From contig NZ_ACQA01000002.1 in assembly GCF_000182645.1 (NCBI RefSeq), forward strand, positions 992,001-1,056,000: a stretch of DNA of 64,000 nt. The letters run 5' to 3'. Below are positions 62,683 to 64,000 of this stretch, in pieces. Position 1 is the stretch's first letter; each line of letters begins with the position of its first letter. Made by a program: the position numbers and the translations under genes. This DNA comes from Brucella intermedia LMG 3301. Its GTDB lineage: Bacteria; Pseudomonadota; Alphaproteobacteria; Rhizobiales; Rhizobiaceae. The notes under the pieces are model-generated. The model made no database searches. It had not been told where the DNA came from and was given only the letters and a program-made list of their open reading frames with translations.

Positions 62683-63969
62683 TCAGGCTGCCGCGCGGCT
62701 AGGCTTGTTATCATTCGCGGCCATCGGCATACGCGCGGCGCCCATTACCCGGGCTGCCGACAAAATCACTCGCCCGTCTTCGCCATAGTTCTTGTGGTAA
62801 GTGATTACTTTGGCAGAGCGGCCAGAAAGCCAGTTTGAACCATACGCATCTGGAGCGGCTAGTGTCTCGTGCTGTTCGACTTTCATGAGGTCGGTCGTTC
62901 GCAGTTCGTCAGCATGACGGTGGCCGGTGTGAGCGTAACTGTATTTTGTGCGGCCGTAGATCTCGCGGTACTTGCCGACCATGATCGAATCCACGTTTTT
63001 AGTCCCGCGACGATGGCCGTGGTGATAGAATAACGAGACGTCTCCGTGCTCAATGACGGAGTAGGTTCCCGGGTTCGTATCGAAGTTGACGCGGGGCTCA
63101 TCCTCATAAAACGCAGCGAAAGATTCACGAAGCCACACCTCCCCGGCGGGATCGTGATTTGCATCGCACATGATTACGTCCACTTGCTCGTGCTTTTCGA
63201 GCAGCATCCTCACAACGGTGCGGATGATACGGATTGCGGCGCGCACCATCTTTGGATACCGGCTATCGCTGTCCAAAAGGTGGCCGTGTTCTGGCGTCAG
63301 ACTCTTGAATGAATCGTAGTGCAGAAAATCGCCTAACTGAGCGAAGACCGCACGCTTGGCGTTAGGAGATTGGGCAATAGCCGCGGCAAACCAGTCGAGA
63401 ATTAGTTGTTCCCCGATCCTCAAATCGTAATCGCCCGCCCCGGTTTCTTCATTCCACGCAAGGGCGCCCAAGTGATGATCGGTAATTGTATACTGGTTCA
63501 GCAAGTCACCCGCAGTATGCGTAGGCGGGAGGACGGGCTTTGCTTGCGGGAGTTCATCCTTGAAGCCTTGCAAAGCTGCCGACATCGCTTCGGCGCGAGC
63601 CTTATCGTCCGCCCGCTCCATGATGTGCTGAGTAATCACCCGGCCTTCGGCATTGACGAGCGTTGTCTTGCCTTTGACAGCAAGGCCTGCAGTCGGCTCA
63701 TAAACTGGACCAGCCTCTTTCGTCTGGCGCACGTAAGTGCCGTTCGGCGTCTCGGTCAGGCTTTTGATCGCATAGCCGGGCAATGTCGGTGACGGACCCA
63801 GCAGCCCAATCTCAGCGGCCCGCTTAATGCTGTCGTGAAATGCCGACTTCTTTATGCCAAGCGCCGCCGCAGCCTTAACCAGCGTGCCGTGCTCGCGGTA
63901 AGCCTCCGCTCGGCGCAGGAGTTCTTCGTGTGAAAGGCGCGCACCCGCGCCCTGTCTGTCATGGGACAT
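62683..63969 (-). CDS. Phage winged-helix/metallophosphoesterase protein
   Basis: This 428-residue protein has an N-terminal HTH (HGTLVKAAAALGIKKSAFHD, residues 27-46) joined to a calcineurin-like phosphoesterase domain. The metal ligands appear in order: DHH (164-166), GD (213-214), NHD (271-273), YHHGH (315-319) and GHRH (349-352). Such chimeras occur in Rhizobiales prophages and may be DNA-processing enzymes or exonucleases. It is the most upstream gene visible of the leftward phage run; a GGAG site lies just before the start. Confidence 0.8.
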   Translation of the reverse strand: MSHDRQGAGARLSHEELLRRAEAYREHGTLVKAAAALGIKKSAFHDSIKRAAEIGLLGPSPTLPGYAIKSLTETPNGTYVRQTKEAGPVYEPTAGLAVKGKTTLVNAEGRVITQHIMERADDKARAEAMSAALQGFKDELPQAKPVLPPTHTAGDLLNQYTITDHHLGALAWNEETGAGDYDLRIGEQLILDWFAAAIAQSPNAKRAVFAQLGDFLHYDSFKSLTPEHGHLLDSDSRYPKMVRAAIRIIRTVVRMLLEKHEQVDVIMCDANHDPAGEVWLRESFAAFYEDEPRVNFDTNPGTYSVIEHGDVSLFYHHGHRRGTKNVDSIMVGKYREIYGRTKYSYAHTGHRHADELRTTDLMKVEQHETLAAPDAYGSNWLSGRSAKVITYHKNYGEDGRVILSAARVMGAARMPMAANDNKPSRAAA

Positions 63970-64000
63970 ACAGTCTCCTCGTGTTTGGTTTGGTAGCCGA

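Overview
The window looks like chromosome 2 of a Brucella/Ochrobactrum-type alphaproteobacterium. This is inferred from a BA14K-family gene, DUF1127-like, DUF465 and DUF982 small proteins, rhizobial short palindromic repeats, two alphaproteobacterial LexA boxes (GAAC-N7-GAAC), and a dense array of solute transporters joined to small catabolic operons. No rRNA, tRNA or CRISPR array was seen.

Layout, 1-23 kb. (1) 1-8565: a catabolic cluster with an NMT1/THI5-type ABC importer, creatininase-family hydrolase, cytosine-deaminase-like amidohydrolase, FAD oxidase, ferredoxin reductase and RidA. A RutR-like TetR regulator ends it, and a RutR-like operator lies in the divergent promoter. (2) 8588-17467: an RpiR regulator divergent from an N-formylglutamate-amidohydrolase-like deacylase, a TRAP transporter (its binding protein frameshifted), a glutamine-synthetase-like ligase, an aldehyde dehydrogenase and an Fe-alcohol dehydrogenase; this suggests a gamma-glutamylated amine/amino-alcohol pathway. 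(3) BA14K protein and an EamA exporter. (4) 19469-22567: a ProVWX-type glycine betaine importer.

Layout, 23-56 kb. (5) 23118-32451: a divergent ABC cluster with D-threonine-aldolase-like enzyme, SDR, RpiR regulator, RidA (frameshifted) and an MlrC/M81 protein. (6) 32531-40104: hexonate/hexuronate catabolism (TRAP, zinc dehydrogenase, UxaA, UxaB-like reductase, GntR regulator). (7) 40107-47818: a two-component system divergent from a ribose-type ABC importer with an SMP-30 lactonase. (8) 48330-51605: a BtuFCD-like importer behind a cobalamin riboswitch, with the receptor gene frameshifted. (9) 51841-55062: a TctCBA tripartite tricarboxylate transporter, with a triplicated 57-58 bp repeat between tctB and tctA. 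(10) 55126-56546: small housekeeping-type genes.

Layout, 56.8-64 kb. An accessory region of small genes opens with two paralogous two-gene modules. Each stands behind a promoter with the same spacing between a TTGACT -35 and a LexA box. The second runs on into an operon with two zinc-ribbon-like proteins and an SRAP (YedK/HMCES) DNA-protein crosslinking protein. This SOS-controlled set is the best candidate for an undescribed system. After a membrane protein and a decayed IS5-type fragment, minus-strand genes from 61493 to the window end look like part of a prophage.

Four single-base homopolymer expansions break three otherwise intact transport or accessory genes (dctP, ridA, and btuF twice). 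The pattern is either sequencing error or recent decay.
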